From an uncultured Ruminococcus sp. (GTDB lineage Bacteria; Bacillota; Clostridia; Oscillospirales; Ruminococcaceae), in assembly GCA_946531975.1 (NCBI GenBank), contig CAMNAY010000002.1, forward strand, positions 1-29,699: 29,699 nt of DNA. The letters are read 5' to 3'. Position 1 is the stretch's first letter; the number at the start of each line of letters is the position of its first letter. This document shows positions 1 through 6,813 of the stretch, piece by piece. The translations under genes and the position numbers were made by a program. The notes beneath the pieces were generated by a model. The model did not search any database and had not been told where the DNA came from. It was given only the letters and a program-made list of their open reading frames with translations.

Positions 1-308
1 AGGTCTCCGCACGCACCGCATTTGACTGCATGCGCAAGGGCGACAAGGCGGCGAAGGATGTCGTCGATTTCTACATCAAGGCGCTTGCAGCGGGCATCAC
101 AAACACCATCAATATTTTCCAGCCGGATGTTCTGTGCATCGGCGGCGGCGTCTGCAATGAGGGCGACGCACTGCTTCTGCCGGTCAAGGAGCTGATCGCA
201 AAGGAAGTCTACACGAGAAATTCCGAGAAGAACACGGAAATCGTTATTGCAAAGCTGGGCAACGATGCCGGCATCATCGGCGCTGCCTTCCTCGGCAAAG
301 CACTCTGA
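1..308 (+). CDS. glcK: ROK-family glucokinase, C-terminal part
   Basis: The reading frame is open from the window edge, so the N-terminus and the ATP/sugar-binding start of the protein lie outside. The visible 100 or so residues carry the C-terminal ROK signature: a glycine-rich CIGGGV segment and the LGNDAGIIGAA segment close to the end, as in Firmicute GlcK glucokinases that phosphorylate glucose with ATP. The ROK family also includes fructokinases, N-acetylmannosamine kinases and repressors; the LGNDAGIIGAA ending favours a glucokinase, but the catalytic Asp and zinc-binding Cys cluster are not in view. The gene ends 16 bases before the proposed proB start, so it probably shares a transcript with proB. 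Confidence 0.85.
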   Translation, partial: VSARTAFDCMRKGDKAAKDVVDFYIKALAAGITNTINIFQPDVLCIGGGVCNEGDALLLPVKELIAKEVYTRNSEKNTEIVIAKLGNDAGIIGAAFLGKAL

Positions 309-324
309 AAGGAACGGGGCAACA

Positions 325-1134
325 TTGGAAACGGAAACAACCCTGCGCAGACTCTCTGAGAGCCGGCGCATCGTCATCAAGGTCGGCACCTCAACGCTGA
401 CCCACCGGACCGGCAGAATGAATCTGCGCCGGTTTCACAATCTGGTGCGCGTGCTTGCCGACCTGAGCAACGCGGGCAAGCAGCTGATTCTGGTCTCATC
501 GGGCGCCGTAGGGCTTGGCGTCGGACAGCTCGGTCTGCGGGAGCGCCCGACCGACACACCGTCGAAGCAGGCGTGTGCCGCTGTGGGACAGTGCGAGCTG
601 ATGTATCTGTACGACCGTCAGTTTGCAAATTACAGCGTCAACGTGGCGCAGATCCTTCTGACCAAGGCAATTCTGAATTCCAACGGCGGCGAGAATGCGG
701 GAAACTGCATGGAGCGGCTGCTGGAAATGGGCGTGATCCCGATCGTCAACGAAAACGACACGGTCGCGATCGACGAGCTGGAGCTTGAGATCGGTGAGAA
801 CGATTCCCTTGCGGCGATTGTCGCGGGGCTGGTCCATGCGGACACACTGGTGCTGATGAGCGACATTGACGGGCTGTATTCTGCGGACCCGCACAAGGAC
901 GCGAATGCAGAGCTGATTCCGGTCGTGCATGAGATCGACGGTTTTATCGAGAGCATCGCGGGCGGCGCAGGCACACCGAATGCCCGCGGAGGCATGGCAA
1001 CGAAGATCAGCGCGGCAAAAATGGCGGTCGCAGCAGGCATTGACATGGTCATCATGAACGGCGAAAAACCGGAGCGGCTGTATGATCTGCTGCTGGAGGA
1101 CAAAGCCGTCGGTACGCGCTTTGTCGCACAGTAA
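325..1134 (+). CDS. proB: Glutamate 5-kinase (ProB), short form without PUA domain
   Basis: Phosphorylates glutamate to gamma-glutamyl phosphate, the first step of proline synthesis. The product of about 269 residues has the amino-acid-kinase fold: IVIKVGTSTL near the N-terminus, the VSSGAVGLG loop, NENDTVA, IGENDSLAA, LMSDIDGLY and GGMATKI. The length fits forms that lack the C-terminal PUA domain. I chose the TTG at 325 because it follows a GAAAGGAA ribosome-binding site by about ten bases and leaves only some 15 residues before the first conserved strand. A longer frame from 247 would overlap the glucokinase gene and has no homologous extension. proA follows, separated by a 50-codon frame. 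Confidence 0.93.
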   Translation: METETTLRRLSESRRIVIKVGTSTLTHRTGRMNLRRFHNLVRVLADLSNAGKQLILVSSGAVGLGVGQLGLRERPTDTPSKQACAAVGQCELMYLYDRQFANYSVNVAQILLTKAILNSNGGENAGNCMERLLEMGVIPIVNENDTVAIDELELEIGENDSLAAIVAGLVHADTLVLMSDIDGLYSADPHKDANAELIPVVHEIDGFIESIAGGAGTPNARGGMATKISAAKMAVAAGIDMVIMNGEKPERLYDLLLEDKAVGTRFVAQ

Positions 1135-1286
1135 TGGACAGCATCATGATCGACACAGCCGGCGACATTGCGCTTTACGCGGGAAACAGTGTGCTGCTGC
1201 GGCTTTCGGTAACATATCCCAATGCGGAACGGCTGCTGGAATGGGCAGCGAACTACAACATACCGGTTCTCGACCACCGCTGCTGA
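1134..1286 (+). CDS. Small hypothetical protein between proB and proA
   Basis: A 50-codon frame begins at an ATG that shares one base with the proB stop codon (TAATG) and ends at TGA 28 bases before proA. No family is recognised. The C-terminal half (YPNAERLLEWAANYNIPVL) looks protein-like, with a predicted amphipathic helix. No good ribosome-binding site precedes it, so any translation would depend on coupling to proB through the TAATG overlap. It fills most of the 180-base proB-proA gap that would otherwise be unexplained. It could equally be a non-coding spacer that happens to be open. Confidence 0.4.
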   Translation: MDSIMIDTAGDIALYAGNSVLLRLSVTYPNAERLLEWAANYNIPVLDHRC

Positions 1287-1314
1287 GCGGGAGCCGGGCG
1301 AGGAGGAATGAATC

Positions 1315-2568
1315 ATGGAACAGTTGACGGTCAGGGAGCTGGGCGCGAGAGCCAAGGCAGTCTCCGGCATTCTCGCGGCAGCCTCACCGAAGCAGAAAAA
1401 TGACGCATTGGCTGCGATTGCGGATGCACTGGTCAGCCGCACGGACGAGATCATCGCGGCGAACAAAATAGACCTTGACAACGCGGTCAAAAACAACATG
1501 TCGCAGGCGATGCAGGACAGACTGCTGCTGACACCGGCGCGCATCGAAGGTATTGCGGACGGCGTGCGCAAGCTGATTCAGCTTGAGGAGGTCATCGGCA
1601 AGGTCGATTACGGCGTCGTGCGCCCGAACGGTCTGCGCATTCAGAAAACGCGCGTGCCGCTCGGCGTCATCGGCATCATCTTTGAGAGCCGCCCGAACGT
1701 CACGGTCGATGCGGCAACGCTCTGCATGAAGGCGGGCAACTGCGTGATTCTGCGCGGCGGCAAGGAGGCATTTTCCTCGAACACCTGCCTGACGAATATC
1801 ATGCGCGATGCAGCAGCGGCGGCGGGTCTGCCTGCGGATATCATCCAGCTTGTGCCGGACACGAGCCGCGAGTCCTCGAACCAGCTCATGAAGCTCTCGG
1901 AGTATCTCGATGTGCTGATTCCCCGCGGCGGTGCCGGACTCATCAATGCGGTCGCGGAGAATGCGACGGTTCCGGTTATCAAGACCGGTGTCGGCAACTG
2001 CCATGTCTTTGTCGATGAATCTGCGGATCTCGAAATGGCGGTGAACATCATCGACAACGGCAAGACGCAGCGTCCGTCCGTGTGCAACGCGGTCGAGACC
2101 GTGCTGATTCACCGTGCGGTCGCGGAGAAATTCCTGCCGATGATGAAGGCGAAGCTCGATGAGCACAGCGTCACGCTGCACGGCGATGACGCGGCAAAGC
2201 AGGTACTCGGCGAATGCGTGCTGCCGGCGAACGAGGACGACTATGCACTGGAATATCTGGACTATCAGCTTGCGGTGAAGATCGTTGCGGATGTGGACGA
2301 GGCAATGGCGCATATTGCGAAGTACGGCACGAACCACAGCGAGTGCATCGTGACAAAATCGCTGGAAAATGCGGAGAAATTCCAGCGCGGGGTCGATGCT
2401 GCGGCGGTTTACGTGAACGCCTCTACGCGCTTCACGGACGGCGGCGAATTCGGCTTCGGTGCGGAGATCGGCATTTCGACGCAGAAGCTGCACGCACGCG
2501 GACCGATGGGTCTGGACGAGCTGACGACCGTGAAATATCTCATCAACGGCGAGGGACAGATCCGCTGA
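1315..2568 (+). CDS. proA: Gamma-glutamyl phosphate reductase (ProA)
   Basis: Reduces gamma-glutamyl phosphate with NADPH to glutamate-5-semialdehyde, the second step of proline synthesis. The 417 residues match the usual family length. The aldehyde-dehydrogenase-type catalytic cysteine is Cys257 in TQRPSVCNAVET. The segments VPLGVIGIIFESRPNVT, LRGGKEA and GEFGFGAEIGISTQKLHARGP are typical of ProA. The start is preceded by AGGAGG at a suitable spacing. It lies in the proB operon and is followed within 20 bases by a strong intrinsic terminator. Confidence 0.97.
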   Translation: MEQLTVRELGARAKAVSGILAAASPKQKNDALAAIADALVSRTDEIIAANKIDLDNAVKNNMSQAMQDRLLLTPARIEGIADGVRKLIQLEEVIGKVDYGVVRPNGLRIQKTRVPLGVIGIIFESRPNVTVDAATLCMKAGNCVILRGGKEAFSSNTCLTNIMRDAAAAAGLPADIIQLVPDTSRESSNQLMKLSEYLDVLIPRGGAGLINAVAENATVPVIKTGVGNCHVFVDESADLEMAVNIIDNGKTQRPSVCNAVETVLIHRAVAEKFLPMMKAKLDEHSVTLHGDDAAKQVLGECVLPANEDDYALEYLDYQLAVKIVADVDEAMAHIAKYGTNHSECIVTKSLENAEKFQRGVDAAAVYVNASTRFTDGGEFGFGAEIGISTQKLHARGPMGLDELTTVKYLINGEGQIR

Positions 2569-2586
2569 ATATGTTGAATATTTTAC

Positions 2587-2627
2587 GCCCCGGAGCGGTC
2601 AGACGACTGCTTCGGGGCTCGTTTTTT
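2587..2627 (+). terminator. Rho-independent terminator of the proBA operon
   Basis: A ten-pair stem (2587-2596 with 2609-2618, one G-U type pair) is followed by a run of six T residues at 2622-2627. It starts 18 bases after the proA stop. Confidence 0.9.
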
Positions 2628-2723
2628 GTATGATCGTCTGAACCTGCGGTATTCGGACAGATCGTCTATACCGATCTTGACCGCCGGTAATCGTCAATCG
2701 GACAAAGAAAACCGCACTGATAC

Positions 2724-2758
2724 AAAAACAGCCCGCACCGATTGGTTACGGTGCGGGC
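2724..2758 (-). terminator. Terminator for the leftward dockerin transcript
   Basis: A perfect ten-pair stem (2731-2740 with 2749-2758, arm GCCCGCACCG) is followed on the minus strand by a TGTTTTTG tract. It closes the leftward dockerin gene; the loop contains the stop codon of the small frame at 2746-2811. Confidence 0.85.
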
Positions 2759-2811
2759 GCAGTATTCGGAATCAGCAACATCAGAAATGCTTTTTGAAGG
2801 AGGTGTTTCAT
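2746..2811 (-). CDS. Possible 21-residue peptide downstream of the dockerin gene
   Basis: On the minus strand, a perfect AAGGAGGT site (2825-2818) precedes an ATG at 2811 with seven-base spacing. The following 21 codons begin MKHLLQKAFLMLL, a short basic then hydrophobic stretch, and end at TAA inside the loop of the terminator hairpin. The frame begins 37 bases after the dockerin stop, so it would share that transcript. The Shine-Dalgarno sequence is also one arm of an 8-bp inverted repeat. The peptide is unrecognised, and the frame is too short to be proven by sequence alone. Confidence 0.35.
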   Translation of the reverse strand: MKHLLQKAFLMLLIPNTAPAP

Positions 2812-2825
2812 ATAATAACCTCCTT
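2797..2825. repeat. Inverted repeat sequestering a Shine-Dalgarno site
   Basis: AAGGAGGT at 2797-2804 is perfectly complementary to ACCTCCTT at 2818-2825 with a 13-base AT-rich loop. In minus-strand RNA the 5' arm is the Shine-Dalgarno site and the start codon lies in the loop. No T tract follows, so it does not look like a terminator. Confidence 0.6.
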
Positions 2826-2848
2826 ATCACATTGCAGATCAATATTAT

Positions 2849-3229
2849 TTAGTGTATAGTTTCTGCTGTAAGGTGACTGCCGAAAACCTTGTAGAAACCG
2901 GTCAGTTCCTCATCGGTATAACCGGAAAGCTTCTTCACGCTGTACATAAGGATTGCCTGTGCGTCATAAATGTAAAGCTGACCTTCCTGTTCCAGTCCGA
3001 AAACGTGGCTTCTTTGAATCTGCTCATCAGTCAGTTCAATCGGATTTCTGACAAGCACTTGCACATATGCTTGAGCCACAAGCTGTGCATCCGCCACGGT
3101 GACCTCGCCGTCGCCGTCAATATCACCGAGCATGTATTCCTTTGCCGGTTCCTCCTCCGCGAAGACCGGCGCAGTGAGTGCCCCGCAGCAAAGCACCGCG
3201 GCACTCAGAACTGCAATCATCTTTTTCAT
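2849..3229 (-). CDS. Secreted stand-alone dockerin protein
   Basis: The 126-residue product starts with a Sec signal peptide (MKKM, a hydrophobic stretch, then a likely cut after PVFA) and continues directly into a type I dockerin. The first calcium-binding loop is canonical, LGDIDGDGEVTVADAQ, followed by a helix. The second repeat (FGLEQEGQLYIYDAQAILM) keeps the helix and DAQ but has lost most Asp/Asn ligands. There is no catalytic or carbohydrate-binding domain. A protein like this could occupy or bridge cohesins on a cellulosome scaffold; that role is inference. A strong AGGAGGGG ribosome-binding site and a sigma-A-type promoter lie upstream. Confidence 0.85.
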   Translation of the reverse strand: MKKMIAVLSAAVLCCGALTAPVFAEEEPAKEYMLGDIDGDGEVTVADAQLVAQAYVQVLVRNPIELTDEQIQRSHVFGLEQEGQLYIYDAQAILMYSVKKLSGYTDEELTGFYKVFGSHLTAETIH

Positions 3230-3302
3230 AATAAATCCCCTCCTTCTGTGGCTGCGGGCAGAAAATGCTGCCCTGTTCCCGTGCGCTTCTGCTCCTGATT
3301 AT

Positions 3303-3331
3303 AATATAACATAATCAAATTGTAAAGTCAA
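3303..3331 (-). promoter_or_regulatory. Sigma-A-type promoter for the dockerin gene
   Basis: On the minus strand, TTGACT (3331-3326) and TATATT (3308-3303) are separated by exactly 17 bases, about 75 bases upstream of the dockerin start. Confidence 0.75.
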
Positions 3332-3443
3332 TGCACACCTTATACAAATATTCACATTTGCTTTTATATAATTATCCCAAAACGGAACAGCTTCGGTTTT
3401 GCTCCCGTGTTTTCATTCTGAGACTTTTTTCACCTCGTTTCCA

Positions 3444-3472
3444 TTGCGTTTTTTTGCATTATGTGATATAAT
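3444..3472 (+). promoter_or_regulatory. Sigma-A-type promoter of cysS with extended -10
   Basis: TTGCGT (3444-3449), a 17-base spacer and a perfect TATAAT (3467-3472) with an extended TG one base upstream. The start codon of cysS is only about 50 bases downstream, leaving no room for a T-box leader. Confidence 0.8.
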
Positions 3473-3523
3473 GTAGAAGTAAAACTATAAGCTGATGCAC
3501 TTCACATGAGAGGAGCCATTTTT

Positions 3524-4936
3524 ATGCTGCTTTACAATTCCCTGACGAGACAGAAAGAGACATTCCGGACCAAAGAGCCGAACAAGGTGAAAATGTACAC
3601 CTGCGGTCCGACGGTTTATCACTTTGCGCATATCGGCAACCTGCGCACCTATATTATGGAGGACGTCCTTGAAAAGCATCTCGCCGCTTCCGGCTATGAC
3701 GTCCTGCGCATCATGAACATCACCGACGTCGGACACCTGACCTCAGACGGCGATACCGGCGACGACAAGATGCTCAAAGGCGCAAAGCGTGAGCATAAGA
3801 CCGTCATGGAGATCGCACAGTATTACACCGACGCGTTCTTCACCGACTGCAAAAAGCTGAATATCAAGCGTCCGGAGATCGTTCAGCCCGCGACCGGCTG
3901 CATCGACGATTTCATCGCTGCGGTGCAGAAGCTGCTCGAAAAGGGCTATGCCTATGAAGCGGGCGGAAATGTCTACTTCGACACCTCGAAGCTCGACCAG
4001 TATTACCGCTTCCATGATTTCAAGGAGGAAGACCTCGAAGTCGGCGTGCGCGAGGGCGTCGAGGGTGATGCGAATAAGCGCAACAAGGCGGATTTCGTGC
4101 TCTGGTTCACCAAGTCCAAATTCGACGATCAGGAGCTGAAGTGGGAGAGCCCGTGGGGGCTTGGGTATCCCGGCTGGCATATCGAATGCTCCTGCATCAG
4201 CATGAAATATGCGGGCGAGTACCTTGACCTGCACTGCGGCGGCATCGACAACGTGTTCCCGCATCATACCAATGAGATCGCACAGAGCGAGGCACTGCTG
4301 GGTCATGAATGGTGCCCGCACTGGTTCCATGTGCTGCACCTGAACACCAGCAGCGGCAAAATGAGCAAGTCCAAGGGCGAATTCCTGACGGTTTCGCTGC
4401 TTGAAGAAAAGGGCTATGACCCGATGGCATACCGGTTCTTCTGCCTCCAGTCGCATTACCGCAAGTCGCTCGTGTTTACGTGGGAAAACCTCGACAATGC
4501 ACAGAGCGCATATAAGAAGCTCGTCGCAAAAATCCGCACGCTGCTCGACGATACAAGCGCACCGGATGCCGCAAAGAAGGAAGAACTGCTCATGGGCTTC
4601 CGTGAGGCAATGGACAATGACCTGAACACCGCACTTGCAGTCACCGCGCTGTACGATGTGCTGAAGGCGGACGCAAGCGGTGCAACTAAGTGCGCGGCGA
4701 TCGCGGAAATGGACAAGGAGCTTTCGCTGAATCTGCTCGAAGCAGCAAAGGCGCTCGATGCCGAAAAGGACGCTGCACCGGAAATTCCGGCAGAGGTTCT
4801 GGCACTGGTTGAGGAGCGTAAGGCTGCCCGCAAGGCAAAGGACTTCGCAAAGGCTGACGCCCTCCGCGATGAGATCGCCGCACTCGGCTGGGAGATTCGC
4901 GAAACCCGCGCAGGTACCGAGATCACGAAGAAGTGA
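3524..4936 (+). CDS. cysS: Cysteinyl-tRNA synthetase
   Basis: Charges tRNA-Cys with cysteine in the cytoplasm. The 470-residue product is a typical class I enzyme of this specificity: zinc-ligand Cys27 in YTCGPTVY, the HIGH-type motif HIGN at 36-39, the ECSC segment and PHHTNEIAQSE with the other zinc ligands, and KMSKS at 279-283, then the DALR-type helical domain. I placed the start at 3524 (MLLYNSLTR), which lines up with the usual CysS N-terminus and sits nine bases after AGAGGAG. The frame is open six codons further up, to an ATG that would overlap that ribosome-binding site. It has its own promoter. Confidence 0.97.
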   Translation: MLLYNSLTRQKETFRTKEPNKVKMYTCGPTVYHFAHIGNLRTYIMEDVLEKHLAASGYDVLRIMNITDVGHLTSDGDTGDDKMLKGAKREHKTVMEIAQYYTDAFFTDCKKLNIKRPEIVQPATGCIDDFIAAVQKLLEKGYAYEAGGNVYFDTSKLDQYYRFHDFKEEDLEVGVREGVEGDANKRNKADFVLWFTKSKFDDQELKWESPWGLGYPGWHIECSCISMKYAGEYLDLHCGGIDNVFPHHTNEIAQSEALLGHEWCPHWFHVLHLNTSSGKMSKSKGEFLTVSLLEEKGYDPMAYRFFCLQSHYRKSLVFTWENLDNAQSAYKKLVAKIRTLLDDTSAPDAAKKEELLMGFREAMDNDLNTALAVTALYDVLKADASGATKCAAIAEMDKELSLNLLEAAKALDAEKDAAPEIPAEVLALVEERKAARKAKDFAKADALRDEIAALGWEIRETRAGTEITKK

Positions 4937-4957
4937 TGTAAGGGATCTGCGATGCGT

Positions 4958-5102
4958 TCAAATGGGGACGGCACCCCGTGATCAATCATCGCGCAGCGAT
5001 ACCATATAACATATAAAGGGAGGTGAACGCCTCCGGCGGATTTCAAATGGGGGCGCTGCCCCCAAGCCCCTGCTTAAGGGACAAATGTCCCTTAAGAATC
5101 CC
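4958..5102. repeat. Left repeat cluster flanking the 154-residue gene
   Basis: This stretch holds, in order: TTCAAATGGGG plus a hairpin (GGGG 4964-4967 with CCCC 4974-4977); a 49-base copy of the holA leader (4983-5031); a second TTCAAATGGGG plus hairpin (5049-5053 with 5059-5063); and a strong palindromic hairpin centred on AAGGGAC/GTCCCTT (5073-5096) ending in AATCCC at 5102. The last two units recur in inverted orientation after the gene. The leader copy contains GGAGGTGAACGCC, from which a 36-codon GTG frame (5023) runs to an ATGA overlap with the next gene; that frame is made of repeat sequence and I do not call it a gene. Confidence 0.75.
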
Positions 5103-5129
5103 ACTGTCAGTACAAAGGAGGTTCCGTAT

Positions 5130-5594
5130 ATGAAGCAATTTGCGGATGCTGATGCTGCCGTACAGAGGCAACTTGAAGATGATGTATTTAAGTGGGTTCA
5201 AACTAAACTGTCCATTGAAGCATTGGACCATAATCCGAGGCTTCCTTTTCCGGACTGCCCTGAAATCGTGACTGAACCCGATTTCTATTCTGAATCTGCG
5301 GGTGTGATCGGCGAAATTCATACACATCTCGGAAAGCTGAAGTCTGCTCAGCGGCATAAAGTTGCCGCAGATATTCTAAAAATGACGATGTATGAGAAAG
5401 TGATTGGAAAAACGCTCCGGAAATATATTGTCGTTTGCAGTGAAGAAGAATATAAGCAGCTTCAGGGAAATTCACATCTCGCATATGCAATCCGCGTTTT
5501 TGACGTTAAAATGATGTACTATCCGTTGAATGACGTGCAGAAGCAGATGCTTTCTGATGCGATGCAGAAGCAGGATTTTTATACCGGTAATTGA
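5130..5594 (+). CDS. Hypothetical protein, possible PD-(D/E)XK-like fold
   Basis: The 154-residue product starts at ATG 5130, nine bases after AAAGGAGG. It has no signal peptide or membrane segment. A helical N-terminus with DDVFKWVQ is followed by EPDFYSE, then VIGEIHTHLGKLKSAQRHK, an amphipathic helix, and the strand RKYIVVCSEEEY. The order acidic PD, then a strand with an acidic residue, a Lys-rich helix and a hydrophobic strand is reminiscent of PD-(D/E)XK nuclease-like proteins, but the usual Lys of the (D/E)XK triad appears as His or is displaced, so activity is doubtful. The gene is AT-richer than its neighbours and is bracketed by repeats, which suggests later insertion between cysS and holA. 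Function unknown. Confidence 0.75.
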   Translation: MKQFADADAAVQRQLEDDVFKWVQTKLSIEALDHNPRLPFPDCPEIVTEPDFYSESAGVIGEIHTHLGKLKSAQRHKVAADILKMTMYEKVIGKTLRKYIVVCSEEEYKQLQGNSHLAYAIRVFDVKMMYYPLNDVQKQMLSDAMQKQDFYTGN

Positions 5595-5634
5595 ATTTGC
5601 CTTCGACGGATTAGGAATACATGTATTTTTCAAT

Positions 5635-5730
5635 GGGATTCCAAAGGGACAATGTCCCTTTGGCGAGGTATGGAGCGGAGCTCCATTAACAATCATCGCG
5701 CAGCGATACATATAAAGGGAGGTGAACGCC
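5635..5730. repeat. Right repeat cluster, inverted hairpins plus holA leader copy
   Basis: GGGATT (5635-5640) is followed by a hairpin (5641-5663, CCAAAGGGAC with GTCCCTTTGG), a second hairpin (5670-5686, ATGGAGC with GCTCCAT) and a 41-base segment (5690-5730). The first two units are the inverted counterpart of 5049-5102. The 41 bases match 4983-5031 except for an 8-base insertion in the left copy. The segment includes the holA ribosome-binding site, so it is used as a real leader. Confidence 0.8.
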
Positions 5731-6813
5731 GTGCCGAAGCTGGCAGCGACCGATCTCGTCAAGCAGGTCGGGACAGACAACCCGCCGCAGCTCTATTTCA
5801 TCTGCGGGGAAGACACCCTGACGGTTACACAGACCGAAAAGCGCATCCGCAAAAAGCTTACGGACGGCGATGCGCTCTCTGACACCGTATTCGACGGGCA
5901 GGCGCCCGATCTCGACCGGCTTGCAGATGCGTGCAGCTTCTGCCCGATGTTTCAGCCGTACAATCTCATCATCCTCCGCGACCTTGACCCCGACACGGTT
6001 CCGGCTGCGGACATTGACCGCATGATTACAATTTTCGGGGAGATTGCCCCGCAGACGGTCGTACTGGTCGTAATGACCGCGGTTCCTGTGTATGAAATTC
6101 GCAGAAATGAGCCGTCGATTTTGCCGAAATTCAAGAAAATCACGACATTCTTTGAGAAAAACGGCGTCCTGTGCATTTGCGAAAAGCGAAATGCAATCAC
6201 GCTCGGCAAGCAGATCATCGAGCGGGCGAAGCGTCACGGCTCCGAGATCAGCCGGCAGGATGCGGAGGATCTCGCGAACCGCTGCCTCTGTGACAGCACG
6301 CTGATTCACACCGAGCTGGACAAGCTGCTTGCCTGCGCGGACGGCGAACCGATTACGCATGAGATGCTTGATGCATTGGTCGCGGCACTGCCTGATGCCG
6401 ATGCATTCCGGCTGGCGCGGGCGGTCACGGGCGGAAACGGCAAAGCCGCATTCCGTCTGCTGGAACAGCTCACTGCCAAATCGGAGGATACCAAAACAAT
6501 CCTCGGTCTGCTGACGATCCTGAGCAGCACCTTCACGGATCTCTACCGCGCAAAGCTCGGTCAGGGCGCAGCGAAGCAGCAGCAGGAGATTGCTGCGGAT
6601 TTCGGCTATCCGAAAAACCGCGAATTTGCGGTCAGAAATGCAATGCGCGACTGCGGTTCGATGAGTCTGCCGCAGCTGCGAACCTGCATCCGCATTCTGC
6701 GCATGACCGACAAAAACTGCAAATCGACCAAAACCCCGCCGCGGATGCTGCTCGAACAGGCGATTGTCCGGATGCTGCGCGTCCGGCGTGACGGAACGGA
6801 GGTTACCGAATGA
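5731..6813 (+). CDS. holA: DNA polymerase III delta subunit (clamp-loader subunit HolA)
   Basis: The clamp-loader delta subunit opens the sliding clamp during DNA replication. The 360-residue product shows the family architecture: PQLYFICGEDTLTV at the N-terminus, a degenerate AAA+ domain without a Walker A motif, LIILRDLDP, the three-helix bundle with YPKNREFAVRNAM, and a C-terminal end with LEQAIVRML. The GTG at 5731 is preferred since GGAGG ends eight bases before it; the upstream in-frame GTG at 5722 lies inside the ribosome-binding site. It overlaps the next gene by four bases (ATGA). Confidence 0.9.
   Translation: MPKLAATDLVKQVGTDNPPQLYFICGEDTLTVTQTEKRIRKKLTDGDALSDTVFDGQAPDLDRLADACSFCPMFQPYNLIILRDLDPDTVPAADIDRMITIFGEIAPQTVVLVVMTAVPVYEIRRNEPSILPKFKKITTFFEKNGVLCICEKRNAITLGKQIIERAKRHGSEISRQDAEDLANRCLCDSTLIHTELDKLLACADGEPITHEMLDALVAALPDADAFRLARAVTGGNGKAAFRLLEQLTAKSEDTKTILGLLTILSSTFTDLYRAKLGQGAAKQQQEIAADFGYPKNREFAVRNAMRDCGSMSLPQLRTCIRILRMTDKNCKSTKTPPRMLLEQAIVRMLRVRRDGTEVTE

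Noticed and set aside
1384..2493. Long open frames on the strand opposite proA, and similar ones opposite spoIVA, the LRR genes, GH74 and the CPBP gene
   Set aside because: They are shadows of real genes in GC-rich, codon-biased sequence; none has conserved motifs or a ribosome-binding site.
3473..3523. A T-box leader upstream of cysS
   Set aside because: The promoter lies within 50 bases of the start codon; there is no room for the T-box stem or antiterminator.
5023..5133. A 36-codon GTG frame coupled to the 5130 gene
   Set aside because: It is made entirely of the duplicated leader and hairpin repeat sequence and has no protein-like character.
5591..5634. A promoter for holA after the 5130 gene (TTGAAT)
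   Set aside because: No acceptable -10 box at the right distance.
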